Below are positions 39,035-48,031 of a DNA stretch of 64,000 nt, in pieces. Positions within the stretch are counted from its first letter, which is position 1, and each line of letters opens with the position of its first letter. The stretch is from assembly GCF_004795015.1 (NCBI RefSeq), contig NZ_SSBI01000043.1, forward strand, positions 1 to 64,000, written 5' to 3'. A program made the translations under genes and the position numbers. The notes below the pieces were generated by a model. It saw only the letters and a program-made list of their open reading frames with translations, did no database searches and was not told the DNA's origin. This DNA comes from Streptomyces sp. A1277. GTDB taxonomy: Bacteria > Actinomycetota > Actinomycetes > Streptomycetales > Streptomycetaceae.

Positions 39035-40411
39035 TCAGCCGTGCAGGGCCAGCGCGCCCTTCGCCGGGACGGTCGCCGTCAGCGTGCCGCCGTCGCCGAC
39101 CTGCACCGTGTTTCCGTCGCAGGCGTCCGGGGAAGCCTGCGCCACGTTGCAGTACGTGCCCGCCGGGAGCGAGGTGGAGAACGTCTCGGTCAGCTCGCCC
39201 TCCCCGTTGTTGAGGGCCACGAACCCCTTGTCGCCCCGGCCGAAGGCGATCGCCGACGAGCCGTTGTCCCACCAGTCGGTCAGCTCCGCGCCCTCGGTCG
39301 CGTTGTGGAAGCCGACCATGCCGGTGATCGCGGTCCGCGCGTGCGTGCAGGTCCAGCCGTCGTCCCCGCAGGCCGCCGCGCCGCCGTTCGGCGGGCCGGC
39401 GTCCTTGTCCGACCACTCGTAGCCGGAGAAGACGTTCGGCGAACCGTAGGGCGAGGCCAGCATGAAGACGTTGGCCAGGGTGTAGGCCGCGCCGTCCTTG
39501 TAGGTCAGCGTGGAGCCGTTGCGCTCGGTGTCCCAGTTGTCGACGAACGTACGGGCGCTCCCGCTCGCCAGCTTGCCGTCGGCCACGCCTCGCAGCCCGC
39601 TGATGCCGCCGCCCTGGAAGGCGCTCTTGAGGTGGCCGCCGTAGCGGAACTCGTCCACGTCGCCCACGCCCGTGTACTCCTCGGGCTGGACCGCCTCGCC
39701 GCCGCCGTGGATGACCTCGCCGACCCAGTAGCCCGGGTCGGCCGTCTTGCCCTTGATCGCGGCGATGTCGTCGGCGGCCATGTGCTTGGCGGCGTCGATG
39801 CGGAAGCCGTCGACGCCGAGGCCCCGCAGGTCGGAGAGGTAGGCGGCGATCGTCGTACGGACGGCGTCGCTGCCGGTGTCCAGGTCGGCGAGGCCCACCA
39901 GTTCGCAGGTCTGGACGTCGTCGCGGTCGCCGTAGTCGCTGATGTCCTTGCGGCAGCCGTGGAAGTCCTGGTCCTGGAAGTACCCGGGGTAGTCGTACTT
40001 CGTGTACGCGGTGCCGCCGGTCCCGGTGCCGGAACCGGACGACATGTGGTTGATGACCGCGTCGGCGACGACCTTCACCCCGGCCGCGTGGCAGCTCTCC
40101 ACCATCGAGGCGAACGCCTCACGGTCGCCGAGGCGCCCGGCGATCCGGTAGCTGACCGGCTGGTACGAGGTCCACCACTGGTCGCCCTGGATGTGCTCGG
40201 AGGCGGGCGAGACCTCCACGTACCCGTAGCCGGCCGGGCCCAGCGAGTCCGTACACGCCTGGGCCACCGCGTCGTACTTCCACTCGAACAGGGTGGCCGT
40301 GACGGTCTTCTCGCCCGGCGGGGTGGCCTGGGAGGTCCAGGGGGTGAGCGCGGTGACGCCGGCGGCTGCGAGCAGCCCGGCCAGCGTCACGCGGAGGGCG
40401 CGGGAACTCAA
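39035..40411 (-). CDS. Secreted alpha-amylase (GH13)
   Basis: The 458-residue protein has a signal peptide (ALRVTLAGLLAAAGVTALTPWTSQA) and a GH13 (beta/alpha)8 barrel with all four conserved regions. Region I is DAVINH, and region II is GFRIDAAKH with nucleophile Asp206. Region III is GEVIHGG with acid Glu232. Region IV is FVDNWDTER with Asp294; the usual His before this Asp is Trp293. A C-terminal beta domain follows without a starch-binding domain. TTG 40411 has AAGGAG 6 nt upstream. It hydrolyses internal alpha-1,4 bonds in starch. Confidence 0.92.
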   Translation of the reverse strand: MSSRALRVTLAGLLAAAGVTALTPWTSQATPPGEKTVTATLFEWKYDAVAQACTDSLGPAGYGYVEVSPASEHIQGDQWWTSYQPVSYRIAGRLGDREAFASMVESCHAAGVKVVADAVINHMSSGSGTGTGGTAYTKYDYPGYFQDQDFHGCRKDISDYGDRDDVQTCELVGLADLDTGSDAVRTTIAAYLSDLRGLGVDGFRIDAAKHMAADDIAAIKGKTADPGYWVGEVIHGGGEAVQPEEYTGVGDVDEFRYGGHLKSAFQGGGISGLRGVADGKLASGSARTFVDNWDTERNGSTLTYKDGAAYTLANVFMLASPYGSPNVFSGYEWSDKDAGPPNGGAAACGDDGWTCTHARTAITGMVGFHNATEGAELTDWWDNGSSAIAFGRGDKGFVALNNGEGELTETFSTSLPAGTYCNVAQASPDACDGNTVQVGDGGTLTATVPAKGALALHG

Positions 40412-40498
40412 TTGCGGCTCCTTCGGTCGCGGGTACGGAAATGGGGTCCGTACCCTGCGGGGGCGGCCACGCGCCTGGCCACCGTGGGGGGAGTTCGG

Positions 40499-40528
40499 AG
40501 CCTGCCGCTGTGGCGGTGAGCACGTCAA
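40499..40528 (-). promoter_or_regulatory. Candidate promoter of the alpha-amylase gene
   Basis: On the minus strand TTGACG (40528-40523) and CAGGCT (40504-40499) are 18 bp apart. The leader would be about 80 nt. The upstream region 40530-40575 is A/T-rich with repeated TTTC/GAAA tracts, where carbon-source repressors of other Streptomyces amylases bind; no perfect known operator is seen. Confidence 0.55.
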
Positions 40529-40615
40529 GAGATCACGCAAGAAATTCCAGCGGGTTTCTGAAATGTTTTGCCGGGCAGGCGAGTCGGCGATACGGGAGCA
40601 GTGGGCCCCGCGTCG

Positions 40616-41476
40616 TCACTGGTCACGGCGGTGCACCGCGAGCACCGTCACCACCCCCGCCGCCAGCGCCCACAGGACGTAGCCGGTCCAGGCACCCGTC
40701 TCCGACCACGGGTAGAGCGTGGGCGCGGTCTGCGGGAACACCACGTCCGTCAGCCGCTCCCACCCGCTGAGCGGCAGCGCGTGCCGCAGCACCGCCGTCA
40801 GGTGCCGCCGGTCGCTGAGGATGACCGGGAGCAGGAGCAGCACCACCACGCACGCCACGACCGAGGTCCCCGTGTGCCGGATCACCGTGCCGATCGCCAG
40901 TCCGGCGAGCGCGGCGACCGGGGCCAGCAGCGCGGAGGCGATGAGGACCTGGAGCGCTCCGGGGTGGCCGAGGGAGACGGACGCGCCGCGGCCGGACAGG
41001 ATGGCCTGCGTCGAGGCGAACGAGGCGGCGGCGACGAGCACGCCGAAGACCGTGCTGACGGCGGCGAGGACGAGAACCTTGGCGGCCATCACCGCGCGGC
41101 GGGCCGGGACCGCGGTGAACGTGGTGCGGATGAGCCCGCTCCCGTACTCGCCGGTGACCGAGACGGCGCCGATCGCGGCGAGGGCGAGGACCAGCACCAG
41201 GGCGGAGTTCTCGGTGAAGGCGTCGGCGAGCGCCAGGCCGTGGGAGACGAAGAACTCCTGGCTCCGCACGTCGTGCTGGTACCAGTACTTGTAGTGGTCG
41301 TAGGCGGTGCCGGCGTTGAACGCGACGACGGCCAGGGCGCTGAGCGCGTACAGCCAGGGCGTCGAGCGCAGCGACCACATCTTCAGCCACTCGGCGGCGA
41401 GCAGGTCGGTGAAGCGGGCGCGGGGCTCGTCGTGCGTCGTGCGGCCGGCGGGTGCGGTGGTCGTCGCCGTGGTCAT
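40616..41476 (-). CDS. ABC-2 type transporter permease
   Basis: The 286-residue protein starts MTTATTTAPAGRTTHDEPRA and has about six membrane segments, including VVAFNAGTAYDHYKYWY, SALVLVLALAAIGAVSVTGEYGSGLIRTTF and VVACVVVLLLLPVIL. The GEYGSGLIRTTFTAVP motif is typical of ABC-2 permeases in drug or bacteriocin exporters. It overlaps the ATPase gene by 4 bp (ATGA). Probable partner of the adjacent NarL-type two-component genes; the exported compound is unknown. Confidence 0.88.
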   Translation of the reverse strand: MTTATTTAPAGRTTHDEPRARFTDLLAAEWLKMWSLRSTPWLYALSALAVVAFNAGTAYDHYKYWYQHDVRSQEFFVSHGLALADAFTENSALVLVLALAAIGAVSVTGEYGSGLIRTTFTAVPARRAVMAAKVLVLAAVSTVFGVLVAAASFASTQAILSGRGASVSLGHPGALQVLIASALLAPVAALAGLAIGTVIRHTGTSVVACVVVLLLLPVILSDRRHLTAVLRHALPLSGWERLTDVVFPQTAPTLYPWSETGAWTGYVLWALAAGVVTVLAVHRRDQ

Positions 41477-42390
41477 CGGTGGTCTCCTGCGAGGTATTCG
41501 GCGCTGTCCGCGGTGAGTTCCATGAACGCCTCCTCCAGCGAGGCGCCGAGGGTGGTCAGTTCGTGCAGCAGGACCCGGTGGCGCAGGGCGAGTTCGCCGA
41601 TGCGCTCGGCGGGCAGACCGGTCACGGTGAGCCGGTCGCCCTCCCCCGTGACCGAGGCACCCTCGCCGGTCAGCAGCGGGGTCAGCGCGGCGCTGTCGGG
41701 GGTGCGCACGGTCACGCTCAGCCGCGTGGAGCGGGCGGCGAACGCGGTCAGGGACTCGGCGGCGATGAGTGCGCCCCGGCCGATGACGACGAGCCGGTCG
41801 GCGGTGTTCTCCATCTCGGTCATCAGGTGGCTGGAGACGAACACGGTGCGGCCCTCGGCGGCGAGCCCGCGCAGCAGCCCGCGCACCCACAGCACGCCTT
41901 CCGGGTCGAGGCCGTTGAGCGGCTCGTCGAAGAGCAGGACGGGCGGATCGCCGAGCAGGGCGGTGGCGATGCCGAGGCGCTGGCGCATCCCGAGCGAGAA
42001 GCCGCCGATGCGGCGGCGGGCCGCTCCCGCGAGGCCCACTTCCGCCAGGACTTCACCGGCCCGGGCGGCCGGGATGCCGTTGCTGCGGGCCAGCACGGCG
42101 AGGTGGGCGTGGGCGGTGCGGCCGCCGTGGACGTCGCCCGCGTCGAGGAGGGCGCCGACGTGCCGCAGCCCGCGCGGGTGGTCGCGGAACGGCCGGCCCC
42201 GGAGGGTGGCCGTTCCGGCGGTCGGTTCGACCAGGCCGAGGAGCATGCGCAGGGTCGTGGTCTTGCCGGCCCCGTTGGGTCCGAGGAAGCCGGTCACCTC
42301 GCCCGGCCGCACGGTGAAGGTGAGGTCGTCGACGGCGGTGGAGTCGCCGTATCGCTTGGTCAGTCCGTTGACTTCGATCACGAGATCCAC
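41473..42390 (-). CDS. ABC transporter ATP-binding protein
   Basis: The 305-residue ATPase has Walker A (GPNGAGKTTT), signature (SLGMRQRLGIA), Walker B (VLLFDEPLNGLDPEG) and H-loop (SSHLMTEM). The C-terminal region fits CcmA/BcrA-type ATPases. GTG 42390 is the more upstream of two GTGs (other at 42381); no ribosome site is strong. Divergent from the histidine kinase at 42515. Confidence 0.9.
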   Translation of the reverse strand: MDLVIEVNGLTKRYGDSTAVDDLTFTVRPGEVTGFLGPNGAGKTTTLRMLLGLVEPTAGTATLRGRPFRDHPRGLRHVGALLDAGDVHGGRTAHAHLAVLARSNGIPAARAGEVLAEVGLAGAARRRIGGFSLGMRQRLGIATALLGDPPVLLFDEPLNGLDPEGVLWVRGLLRGLAAEGRTVFVSSHLMTEMENTADRLVVIGRGALIAAESLTAFAARSTRLSVTVRTPDSAALTPLLTGEGASVTGEGDRLTVTGLPAERIGELALRHRVLLHELTTLGASLEEAFMELTADSAEYLAGDHR

Positions 42391-42514
42391 TCTGGTGGCC
42401 GCCACCGGGCCCCGTCGTCGGACCGCCGCTGACACCTGCCGGGCCGAGGGCCACCCGTGGGTGTACAACCGTGGGCCGATGCGGGCCGGTTGGGCGCTCA
42501 TTACGATCGGCACC

Positions 42515-43732
42515 ATGGCTCCTTCGCCCCTTCTGCCGCTGCTCAAGCGCGTCCCACCCGGCGCGTGGGTGGCGGCTGCCTGGTACGCGGGCGTGGTGCT
42601 CACCTTCCTCATGCGGGTCAGGCTGCCCGGCGAGTACGAGGCGTCCGTCCGGCCCGGGGTCCTCTACTACCGGTGGGACGGCCTGCTGACGCAACTGCTG
42701 TCCACGGCGCTGCTGATGGCCGGCTGCCTGCGGCTCACCCGGCGTCCGCTGCCGGCCATGGCGATGCTGCTGGGCGCCGCCGCGCTCGCCACCATGCCGC
42801 TCAGCGTGGCCGAGATACCGCTCGCCCAGTTCCTGGCGGTCGACGTGGCCCTGTACTTCGTCGCCGCCACCCGGCCGATGCGCACGGGCGTCGTCGCCCT
42901 GCTCATGTCGCTCGCCGTGCTCGTCGCCTTCGTGAGCAGCCGGGCCCTCGCCGGCTGGGTCGCGGGCACGTCGTCGGAGCTGGCCGTCGCGCTGACGGCG
43001 GCCGTCGCCTGGCTGGTGGGCCGCTCGGTGTACGAGAGCCGCAGGCACGAAGCGGACCTGACGGCCCGGGCGACCGACCGGGCGCTCGTGGCCGAACGGC
43101 TGCGCATCGCCCGCGAGATGCACGACATGGTGGCGCACAGCGTCGGCATCATCGCCCTCCAGGCGGGCGCGGCGGCCAGGGTGGTGCACACCCAGCCGGA
43201 CGCCGCCCGGGAGGCGATGAGCGCGGTGGAGAGGGCCGGCCGGGAGACGCTGTCGGGGCTGCGCAGGATGCTGGGCGCGCTGCGCGAGACCGGGCCGGGG
43301 CAGGACGGGGCAGCGGCCGGGAGCGCGCCGCTGCGCCCGGCCGAGGGCCTGGCCGATGTGGACCGGCTGGCGCGGGCCACGACCGCCGCGGGGGTCCGGG
43401 TCGACGTGCGGTGGCGGGGCGAACGGCGGGCGCTGCCGCCGGACATCGACCTGTCGGCGTTCCGGATCATCCAGGAGTCGGTGACCAATGTCGTCCGCCA
43501 TGCCGCCACCGACGCGTGCCGGGTCCTGGTCGAGTACGGCGCGGACGAGGTGGCCATCGAGGTCGCGGACCGGGGCCGGGGCGCCGGCCGGGGCGCGTCC
43601 ACCGGGTTCGGCCTGGTCGGGATGCGGGAGCGGGTGGCCCTGCTGCACGGCGAGTTCGCCGCCGCCCCGGACCCGGGCGGAGGTTTCCGGGTGATGGCCC
43701 GGCTGCCGGTGCCCGCGCGGGAGGCGATATGA
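42515..43732 (+). CDS. Sensor histidine kinase (NarL-system type)
   Basis: The 405-residue protein has about five N-terminal membrane helices. The HisKA_3 dimerisation/phosphoacceptor follows, ERLRIAREMHDMVAHSVGII (His in EMHDMVAHS). The HATPase_c domain includes QESVTNVVRHA (N box) and GFGLVGMRERV (G box). ATG 42515 lies 7 bp after TACGAT (42502-42507), suggesting a leaderless mRNA. Its stop overlaps the response-regulator start (ATGA), giving tight coupling. Confidence 0.9.
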   Translation: MAPSPLLPLLKRVPPGAWVAAAWYAGVVLTFLMRVRLPGEYEASVRPGVLYYRWDGLLTQLLSTALLMAGCLRLTRRPLPAMAMLLGAAALATMPLSVAEIPLAQFLAVDVALYFVAATRPMRTGVVALLMSLAVLVAFVSSRALAGWVAGTSSELAVALTAAVAWLVGRSVYESRRHEADLTARATDRALVAERLRIAREMHDMVAHSVGIIALQAGAAARVVHTQPDAAREAMSAVERAGRETLSGLRRMLGALRETGPGQDGAAAGSAPLRPAEGLADVDRLARATTAAGVRVDVRWRGERRALPPDIDLSAFRIIQESVTNVVRHAATDACRVLVEYGADEVAIEVADRGRGAGRGASTGFGLVGMRERVALLHGEFAAAPDPGGGFRVMARLPVPAREAI

Positions 43733-44418
43733 GCCAGGACACGGCCGCGGCGGCGCCCGCGGTCCCGGTCCGGGTGGTGCTCGCGGACGATCAGCCGCTG
43801 GTGCGGACCGCGCTGCGCATGGTCATGGCCGACACCCCCGACATCGAGGTGGTCGGCGAGGCGGGCACGGGCGACGAGGCGGTCCGGCTGGCCGCGCGGC
43901 TGGCGCCCGATGTCGTCGTGATGGACATCCGGATGCCCGGCATGGACGGGATCGAGGCGACCGAGCGGATCGCCGCGGCGGGCGGCGATCCGCGTGTGGT
44001 GGTCCTGACGACGTTCGACGACGACGATTACGTGTACGGGGCGCTGCGCGCCGGGGCGGCCGGCTTCCTGGTCAAGGACATGGCGCTGGACGACATCCTG
44101 GCGGCGGTCCGTGTGGTGGCGGCGGGGGACGCCCTCATCGCGCCGAGCGTCACCCGGCGGCTGATCGAGGAGTTCGCGAACCGTCCCGCCTCCCCGTCCG
44201 CCCGGCCGCCGCTCACCGCGATCACCGACCGGGAGCGCGAGGTGCTGGTGCTGGTCGGCGGCGGGCTCTCCAACGCGGAGATCGCCGAGCGCCTGGTCAT
44301 CAGCGTCGCCACGGCGAAGACGTATCTGACCCGGCTGCTCGCCAAGCTCGGCGCGCGGGACCGGGTGCAGCTGGTCATCATCGCGTACGAGGCGGGGCTG
44401 GTCTCCCCCGGCCGGTGA
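43729..44418 (+). CDS. NarL/LuxR-family response regulator
   Basis: The 229-residue protein has a receiver domain (VVLADDQPLVRTAL, phospho-Asp in VVVMDIRMPGMDG, Lys in FLVKDMAL) and a C-terminal LuxR helix-turn-helix (LTDREREVLVLVGGGLSNAE then VISVATAKTYLTRLLAKLGA). It receives phosphate from the overlapping kinase and likely controls the neighbouring ABC exporter. Confidence 0.92.
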   Translation: MSQDTAAAAPAVPVRVVLADDQPLVRTALRMVMADTPDIEVVGEAGTGDEAVRLAARLAPDVVVMDIRMPGMDGIEATERIAAAGGDPRVVVLTTFDDDDYVYGALRAGAAGFLVKDMALDDILAAVRVVAAGDALIAPSVTRRLIEEFANRPASPSARPPLTAITDREREVLVLVGGGLSNAEIAERLVISVATAKTYLTRLLAKLGARDRVQLVIIAYEAGLVSPGR

Positions 44419-44442
44419 AGGCGCCGGAGGCCGTGGCCGCCG

Positions 44443-45054
44443 CTACAGCCAGCCCTTCTCCCGGGCCATGCGGACGGCCTCGGCGCGGTTGCGGGCGGCC
44501 ATCTTCTGGATCGCCATCGAGAGGTAGTTGCGGACCGTGCCCTGGGAGAGGTGGAGCGTGGCGGCGATCTCCGCGTTGGTCGAGCCGTCCGCCGCGGTGC
44601 GCAGCACCTCGCGCTCCCGCTCGGTCAGCGGGCTCGCCCCGTCGGCGAGGGCGGCGGCGGCCAGGGTGGGGTCGATGACGCGTTCGCCGGCGAGCACCTT
44701 GCGTACCGCTTCGGCGAGTTGGGAGGCGGGGGCGTCCTTCACCAGGAAGGCGTCCGCGCCCGACTCCATCGCGCGGCGCAGATAGCCGGGCCGGCCGAAG
44801 GTGGTGACGACGACGACCTTGACGTCCGGAAGGGCGTCGCGCAGCTGGGCCGTCGCGTCGATGCCGGTCATGCCGGGCATCTCGATGTCCAGGAGGGCCA
44901 CGTCGATGCCGTGTTCCCGGGCCGCCGCCAGGACCTCGTCGCCCCGGGCGACCTGGGCGACCACCTCGATGTCGGGTTCCAGACCCAGGAGCGCCGCCAG
45001 GGCCTCGCGCACCATGGACTGGTCCTCCGCGAGGAGGAGTCTGATCATGCTCAT
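44443..45054 (-). CDS. NarL/LuxR-family response regulator (second system)
   Basis: The 203-residue protein (MSMIRLLLAEDQSMVREAL) has receiver residues Glu-Asp in LAEDQ, phospho-Asp in VALLDIEMPGMTG and Lys in FLVKDAPA. Its LuxR domain reads PLTEREREVLRTAADGSTNA then TLHLSQGTVRNYLSMAIQKM. ATG 45054 overlaps the kinase stop (ATGA). It is the DesR-like regulator of the DrrAB-type exporter encoded upstream (46226-47913); a palindrome at 47971 is its probable site. Confidence 0.92.
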   Translation of the reverse strand: MSMIRLLLAEDQSMVREALAALLGLEPDIEVVAQVARGDEVLAAAREHGIDVALLDIEMPGMTGIDATAQLRDALPDVKVVVVTTFGRPGYLRRAMESGADAFLVKDAPASQLAEAVRKVLAGERVIDPTLAAAALADGASPLTEREREVLRTAADGSTNAEIAATLHLSQGTVRNYLSMAIQKMAARNRAEAVRMAREKGWL

Positions 45055-46229
45055 TCCGCGGATCCTAGGCCGGATTCGAACGGAACGCTGAGGACCATGG
45101 TGAAGCCTTTGCCGGAGCGGGGGTGGGTGGCCCGGGTGGTGAGGGTGCCGCCGACGGTGGCGAGCCGTTCGGTGAGGCCGGTGAGGCCGTTGCCCGGCCG
45201 GGTGCCGGTGGCGCCGCGCCCGTCGTCGGCGACGGCGAGTTCGAGGACGCGCCCGTCGAGCGTCTGGCGCGGGGCCAGGGTGACCGTGCAGCGGTGCGCG
45301 CCACTGTGGCGCACGACGTTGGTGACGGCCTCCCGCAGCCCCCAGGCGAGTACCTCCTCCGGCTCCTCGGGCAGGCCGTCGGGGACCTCGGCGGTGACCT
45401 CTGCGGTGACTCCGGCGGCGGCCAGCGCGGTCCGGGCTCCCGCCAGTTCGCCGGGGAGGGTCGGCCTGCGGTAGCCGGTGACGGCGCTGCGCACGTCCAC
45501 CAGCGCCTGGCGGCTGACCTGTTCGATGTCGGCGACCTGGGCGGCGGCCCGCTCGGGCTGGTCGGGGAGCATCCGCCCGGCCAGCTCGCTCTTGAGGGTG
45601 ATCAGGGAGAGGGAGTGGCCGAGCAGGTCGTGCAGGTCGCGGGCGAGGCGGAGGCGTTCCTCGTTGGCGGCGAGCTGGGCGACGGTGGCGCGGGCCTCCC
45701 GGAGCTGGATCGTGGTGCGGATCATCTGCCGGATGCCGGTCATCGCGAAGCCGCCGAGCAGGGCCGGGAAGGCCAGCGCGCTGATGACCTCCCTGGGGTG
45801 TCCGCGGGCCGCGCCGATGCCGATCAGGACGGCGGTCACGAGCGGGATCAGCCAGCGGGCGGTCGACAGGGGCAGGGTGGCCCCGACGGAGACCGAGACG
45901 TAGACGAACAGCACCAGCCACGGGGTGCCCAGCGTCAGGGACAGCACGACGGCCAGGACCCCCAGGAAGGCGAGCGCGGAGCGTACCCGGACCGGGGCGA
46001 GCGCCTTCGAGGTGTGGCGGTAGACCAGGAGCAGGTAGCTGCCGACGAACACCAGCAGGCCGAGCGTCCCCAGTGCCGTCGCCCACGCGGTGTGGCGGGC
46101 GTCCACGAGGTCCTTCACCGGGGCGCTCATGAAGGCGAGCCAGATCCCGATCCACAGGGCCTTGAGCCTCATCTGCTTGCGCCGCTCCGGTGGGCTGCCG
46201 ACGCCCACCGACGTCTCGTCCTCGTTCAC
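45051..46229 (-). CDS. Sensor histidine kinase (DesK-like)
   Basis: The 392-residue kinase has about five membrane helices (for example LGLLVFVGSYLLLVYRH, FLGVLAVVLSLTLG). The phosphoacceptor is ERLRLARDLHDLLGHSLSLI; the N box is REAVTNVVRHS and the G box is GNGLTGLTERL. GTG 46229 overlaps the stop of the ABC permease by 4 bp, making a coupled transporter-kinase-regulator operon. The signal is unknown; the DesK type often senses membrane state. Confidence 0.9.
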   Translation of the reverse strand: MNEDETSVGVGSPPERRKQMRLKALWIGIWLAFMSAPVKDLVDARHTAWATALGTLGLLVFVGSYLLLVYRHTSKALAPVRVRSALAFLGVLAVVLSLTLGTPWLVLFVYVSVSVGATLPLSTARWLIPLVTAVLIGIGAARGHPREVISALAFPALLGGFAMTGIRQMIRTTIQLREARATVAQLAANEERLRLARDLHDLLGHSLSLITLKSELAGRMLPDQPERAAAQVADIEQVSRQALVDVRSAVTGYRRPTLPGELAGARTALAAAGVTAEVTAEVPDGLPEEPEEVLAWGLREAVTNVVRHSGAHRCTVTLAPRQTLDGRVLELAVADDGRGATGTRPGNGLTGLTERLATVGGTLTTRATHPRSGKGFTMVLSVPFESGLGSAE

Positions 46230-46981
46230 GCCTTCAAGGTGTCCTTCCGGTAGAGCCAGGCCGCACCGCCCGCGAAGAGCAGGAAGTAGGCGCAGAGGAC
46301 GGCGACATCCTCGGCGTGCGGCGCGCCGCCCATCTCGACGGCCTGGCCGAGTGCAGCGTACGCATGTGTGGGAAGCCACTCGGAAATGTTCTGGAGCCAC
46401 TGCGGGAAGGTGGCGCTCGGCATCCACAGGCCGCCGAGGATGGAGAGCCCGAAGTAGATGATCATCGTGACCGGGCGGACCGCGTCACCGCTGGCGAGGT
46501 AGCCGATGGCGACGCCGAGCGCGGCGAAGACGAGCGAGCCGGCCCAGATGACGCCGGTCAGCGCGCACCACTGCCACAGGTCGAAGCGGACGCCTTTGAC
46601 CGCGGCGGCGACGAGGAAGACGACGACGATGCAGGGCAGGGTGACGATGGCGGCGCCGGCGATCTTGGCCAGGACGTAGCCGCGGCCGGGCAGCGCGGTC
46701 AGCCTCAGCTGGCGCACCCAGCCCTTCTCGCGCTCCTTGGCGATGCGTTCGCTGTTGCCCATCAGGACGGCGGTCAGCGCGCCGAAGGAGGCCATGGAGA
46801 CCATGAAGAAGGACTGGAGGGTCAGATCGGTGCCCGCCACCGTGTCGGTGGTGTTCTGGGTGCCGGAGATCAGCAGGTAGATCACCGAGGGGTAGATGAC
46901 CGAGAAGAACATGAACTTCTTGTTCCGCAGGGTGCGGGTCACTTCGAGCCTGATGAGGGCCCACGAGATGAGATTCAGCAT
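46226..46981 (-). CDS. ABC-2 transporter permease (DrrB-like)
   Basis: The 251-residue protein has six membrane helices, including FMFFSVIYPSVIYLLISG, LVFAALGVAIGYLASG and VAVLCAYFLLFAGGAAWLY. The MGNSERIAKEREKGWVRQLRLTALPGRGYV segment is characteristic of ABC-2 permeases of daunorubicin-resistance-type exporters. Overlaps the ATPase gene by 7 bp. Confidence 0.9.
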   Translation of the reverse strand: MLNLISWALIRLEVTRTLRNKKFMFFSVIYPSVIYLLISGTQNTTDTVAGTDLTLQSFFMVSMASFGALTAVLMGNSERIAKEREKGWVRQLRLTALPGRGYVLAKIAGAAIVTLPCIVVVFLVAAAVKGVRFDLWQWCALTGVIWAGSLVFAALGVAIGYLASGDAVRPVTMIIYFGLSILGGLWMPSATFPQWLQNISEWLPTHAYAALGQAVEMGGAPHAEDVAVLCAYFLLFAGGAAWLYRKDTLKA

Positions 46982-47913
46982 GAAGCCTTGGCCTCCTCGG
47001 CCTCGGTGATGGCGACGAATGCCTGTTCCAGGCCGAGACCGGCGACTTCCAGTTCGCGCGGGTAGAGGCCGAGGCCGTAGACGGCGTGCACGGTCGCGTC
47101 CGCGTTGTGCGACTGGATGCGCACCCGCCGGCCGCTGACGTCGAGCGTGGAGAGGAACGGCAGCCCGCGCAGGGCCGCCTCGTCGACGGGCCCCTCCAGT
47201 TCGAAGGAGATCCGGCGGGCCCCCGCCTTGGCCTTGATCTCGGCGGCGGTGCCGTCGGCGAGGAGGCGGCCCTTGTGCAGGACCAGGACGCGGTCGGCGA
47301 TCGCGTCGGCCTCTTCGAGGTAGTGGGTGGCGAACAGGACGGTACGGCCCTGCTCGGCCTGCTCGCGCATGGTGGCCCAGAATGCCTGGCGGGCGGTCAC
47401 GTCCATACCGGTGGTCGGTTCGTCCAGCACGATCAGGTCGTTGGCGCCCGCGGTGGCGAGGGCGAACCGTACGCGCTGCTCCTGGCCGCCGGAGAGCTTG
47501 TTGACCATCCGGCCGGCGATCGACGCGACGCCCGCCCGGGCCAGCACCTCGCTCACCGGGTGGGGGCGGGGGTGCAGGCCGCAGACCAGGCGGACCAGTT
47601 CCTCGACGGTGACGTCCTCCATCAGGCCGCCGCTCTGCAGCATGGCGCCGACCCGGCCGGCCGCGATGGCCTCCTGCGGGGACGTGCCGAAGAGGCGGAC
47701 GCTGCCGGAGTCGGCGGGGCGCAGGCCGAGGAGGAGGTCGAGGGTGGAGGACTTCCCGGCGCCGTTGGGGCCGAGCAGCGCCACGGTCTCGCCGGGGTGC
47801 AGGTCGAGGGTGAGCCCGTCGACGGCGCGTACGTCTCCGTATGCCTTGGTGACCTGGTCGAAGCTGACCACCGCGGTCCTCGCCGCGGTCGCTTCGGTGG
47901 CTGTCGTTGTCAT
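46975..47913 (-). CDS. ABC transporter ATP-binding protein (DrrA-like)
   Basis: The 312-residue ATPase starts MTTTATEATAARTAVVSF. It has Walker A (GPNGAGKSST), signature LSGGQEQRVRFA, Walker B (IVLDEPTTGMDV) and ATHYLEEAD. The C-terminal extension is typical of DrrA/CcmA. It is first in a four-gene operon (ATPase, permease, kinase, regulator) and has a promoter with an 18-bp palindrome 58 bp upstream. Confidence 0.92.
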   Translation of the reverse strand: MTTTATEATAARTAVVSFDQVTKAYGDVRAVDGLTLDLHPGETVALLGPNGAGKSSTLDLLLGLRPADSGSVRLFGTSPQEAIAAGRVGAMLQSGGLMEDVTVEELVRLVCGLHPRPHPVSEVLARAGVASIAGRMVNKLSGGQEQRVRFALATAGANDLIVLDEPTTGMDVTARQAFWATMREQAEQGRTVLFATHYLEEADAIADRVLVLHKGRLLADGTAAEIKAKAGARRISFELEGPVDEAALRGLPFLSTLDVSGRRVRIQSHNADATVHAVYGLGLYPRELEVAGLGLEQAFVAITEAEEAKASC

Positions 47914-47970
47914 GCGTCCAGCCTGGCCGACCGGGTGGTGCGCGCGGCAGGGTCACGGGTCGTGGATACG

Positions 47971-47988
47971 GGATGACAGATGTCATCC
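47971..47988 (-). promoter_or_regulatory. Palindromic operator of the DrrAB/two-component operon
   Basis: GGATGACA (47971-47978) and TGTCATCC (47981-47988) flank GA as a perfect dyad. A further half-site GGATGAC lies at 47994-48000. On the minus strand a TATCCA -10-like element (47968-47963) follows without a recognisable -35, as expected for a promoter activated by a NarL-type regulator. Confidence 0.6.
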
Positions 47989-48031
47989 CCCGAGGATGAC
48001 GGGCGGGCACGGACCCGGTCCGGGAACGCCG

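Noticed and set aside
28656..40411. A natural-product biosynthetic cluster around the ThrRS paralogue
   Set aside because: No PKS, NRPS, RiPP or terpene genes were seen; only a possible resistance/export module.
40568..43732. A 1054-codon open frame on the plus strand across 40568-43732
   Set aside because: Only its last 405 codons (from 42515) encode a protein family; the rest is antisense to the ABC permease and ATPase genes and reflects high-GC shadow frames.
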